A stretch of 21,135 nucleotides of DNA. It comes from Oscillospiraceae bacterium (lineage in GTDB: Bacteria > Bacillota_A > Clostridia > Oscillospirales > Ruminococcaceae). Made by a program: the position numbers and the translations under genes. Positions 20,359 through 21,135 of this stretch are shown piece after piece (the stretch's first letter is position 1; each line of letters starts with the position of its first letter). A model generated the notes under the pieces. It had not been told where the DNA came from and searched no databases. It saw only the letters and a program-made list of their open reading frames with translations. The stretch is from positions 1 through 21,135 of the forward strand of contig JAFPQL010000183.1 in NCBI GenBank assembly GCA_017414145.1. The letters are read 5' to 3'.

Positions 20359-21135
20359 ATGACGAACAGAATTTATGCAGAGGATGCGGCCGGCGAAAGC
20401 ACCGTCCGCACAGGAGCGGGCATCGGCGATTTCGTCCGGACGGTCCGCGACGCGCTGAATTCCAAGATGTCCAAGGCGGTCATCTTCCTGCTTCAGTTTG
20501 TCGGCTCGTTCCTGACGATTTTCTACCTGCGGGGTGTGCTCCGTCTGGCGTACTACAGCCTGTTTTACCGGCTGGAGATTCCCGCGGAGCAGCGGAAGCA
20601 TTACTGTGTGCTGATCTCTTTTGCCCTGCTGGGCTGGGGGCTGCTGATGATCTTTACGCGGCGGCAGATTGTCACGCGCATTGTCATCATGCTGGCGATG
20701 CCGCTCTATTTCCCGATTTTCCTGTTTAATTACAGGCATCTCGTGCTGATCGTCCCGCTGGCTGTCATGGCGGCGATCACCTATCTGGCGAGCGGCACGC
20801 GGGAGGGCCCGAAGACCATTCTGGGCGCTGTGTTCCTGACAATCTATGTCCTCGGTGCCTTTGTCTTCCTCTCGGCACAGAGCGTTCTGAAGCCGCAGAT
20901 TACCGAGTACACCGTGGAGCGCGGCAGCTCGACGGCGGGCAATTACCGCTATTCGATCGTCGTCGTCGATGACCGTGCGGAGGGACATACCTACATTGAG
21001 CTGGAGCCCGATACGCTCGATATCGAATACGACAACTCCGTCTGGCGCGCAAAGGGCTACGGCAAAACGGTCTATCTCGCCCGCCCGCGCCGGAAGTTTG
21101 AGGCAGTGTGGTCGGTCAAGCCGCGTGCGGAAATC
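20359..21135 (+). CDS. Polytopic membrane protein of unknown function (runs off the window end)
   Basis: An open frame of 259 codons from ATG 20359 to the window edge, beginning MTNRIYAEDAAGESTVRTGA. A soluble N-terminal stretch of about 38 residues is followed by about five hydrophobic segments: near 40-62 (AVIFLLQFVGSFLTIFYLRG), 81-98 (VLISFALLGWGLLMIF), 105-123, 127-141 and 151-172 (LGAVFLTIYVLGAFVFLS). After the last helix comes an extracytoplasmic-looking domain with repeated beta-like segments (YRYSIVVVDDRAEGHTYIELEP). AAAGG 8 nt before the ATG supports the start. It lies 63 nt after pcrA in the same direction with no clear promoter or terminator between, so co-transcription is possible. 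I do not recognise a family. Confidence 0.7.
   Translation, partial: MTNRIYAEDAAGESTVRTGAGIGDFVRTVRDALNSKMSKAVIFLLQFVGSFLTIFYLRGVLRLAYYSLFYRLEIPAEQRKHYCVLISFALLGWGLLMIFTRRQIVTRIVIMLAMPLYFPIFLFNYRHLVLIVPLAVMAAITYLASGTREGPKTILGAVFLTIYVLGAFVFLSAQSVLKPQITEYTVERGSSTAGNYRYSIVVVDDRAEGHTYIELEPDTLDIEYDNSVWRAKGYGKTVYLARPRRKFEAVWSVKPRAEI

Noticed and set aside
1..21135. CRISPR arrays, tRNA/rRNA genes, insertion sequences, toxin-antitoxin or defence systems
   Set aside because: I looked for regularly spaced repeats, cloverleaf signatures, transposase motifs and typical small paired genes. The only candidate pair is the Xre/membrane-protein operon, which lacks any toxin motif.

Overview
The window looks like a chromosomal segment of a GC-rich, gut-type member of the Clostridia, most plausibly Oscillospirales/Ruminococcaceae. 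Reasons: Gram-positive gene content (PcrA with a C-terminal RNA-polymerase-binding-type domain, rubrerythrin, a lipoprotein amino-acid binding protein, polA directly followed by rimI), AGGAGG-type ribosome binding sites, and sigma-A promoters with exact 17-bp spacers. Coding DNA is clearly GC-rich while promoters are AT-rich. The lineage is an inference; no rRNA marker is present.

Layout. 1-750 (minus): start of a branched-chain aminotransferase (ilvE, cut by the window edge) preceded by a 42-aa membrane peptide, both behind one promoter. 931-1942 (minus): a TraX-family membrane protein with a consensus promoter. 2075-5127 (plus): polA overlapping rimI. 5141-9013 (plus): an OmpR-type response regulator, its sensor kinase and an HtrA-type membrane serine protease, with an array of four 11-bp-spaced TTCA repeats in front and a strong terminator behind. 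9035-9869 (minus): a small Xre regulator and a four-helix membrane protein. 10025-11125 (plus): a membrane-anchored SGNH-fold protein lacking the usual catalytic serine. 11137-11742 (minus): rubrerythrin. 11888-14325 (plus): a solute-binding lipoprotein with no adjacent permease or ATPase, then a MATE exporter. 14347-17628 (minus): AI-2E-type transporter, five-helix unknown protein and double zinc-ribbon tail-anchored protein, probably one operon. 17795-20295 (plus): pcrA helicase. 20359-end (plus): unknown polytopic membrane protein, cut by the window edge.

How it fits together. Most genes are housekeeping or envelope-related. The most coherent functional unit is the two-component system plus HtrA protease, which resembles a cell-envelope stress module (compare CssRS and HtrA in Bacillus), probably autoregulated through the repeat array. 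I see no CRISPR array, transposase, phage gene, tRNA or rRNA, and no convincing undescribed multi-gene system. The more unusual items are the SGNH protein with altered catalytic blocks, the repeat array, a recurrent GGCAG-type leader hairpin (a 23-nt copy occurs identically about 15 kb apart), and the uncharacterised zinc-ribbon/membrane operon.
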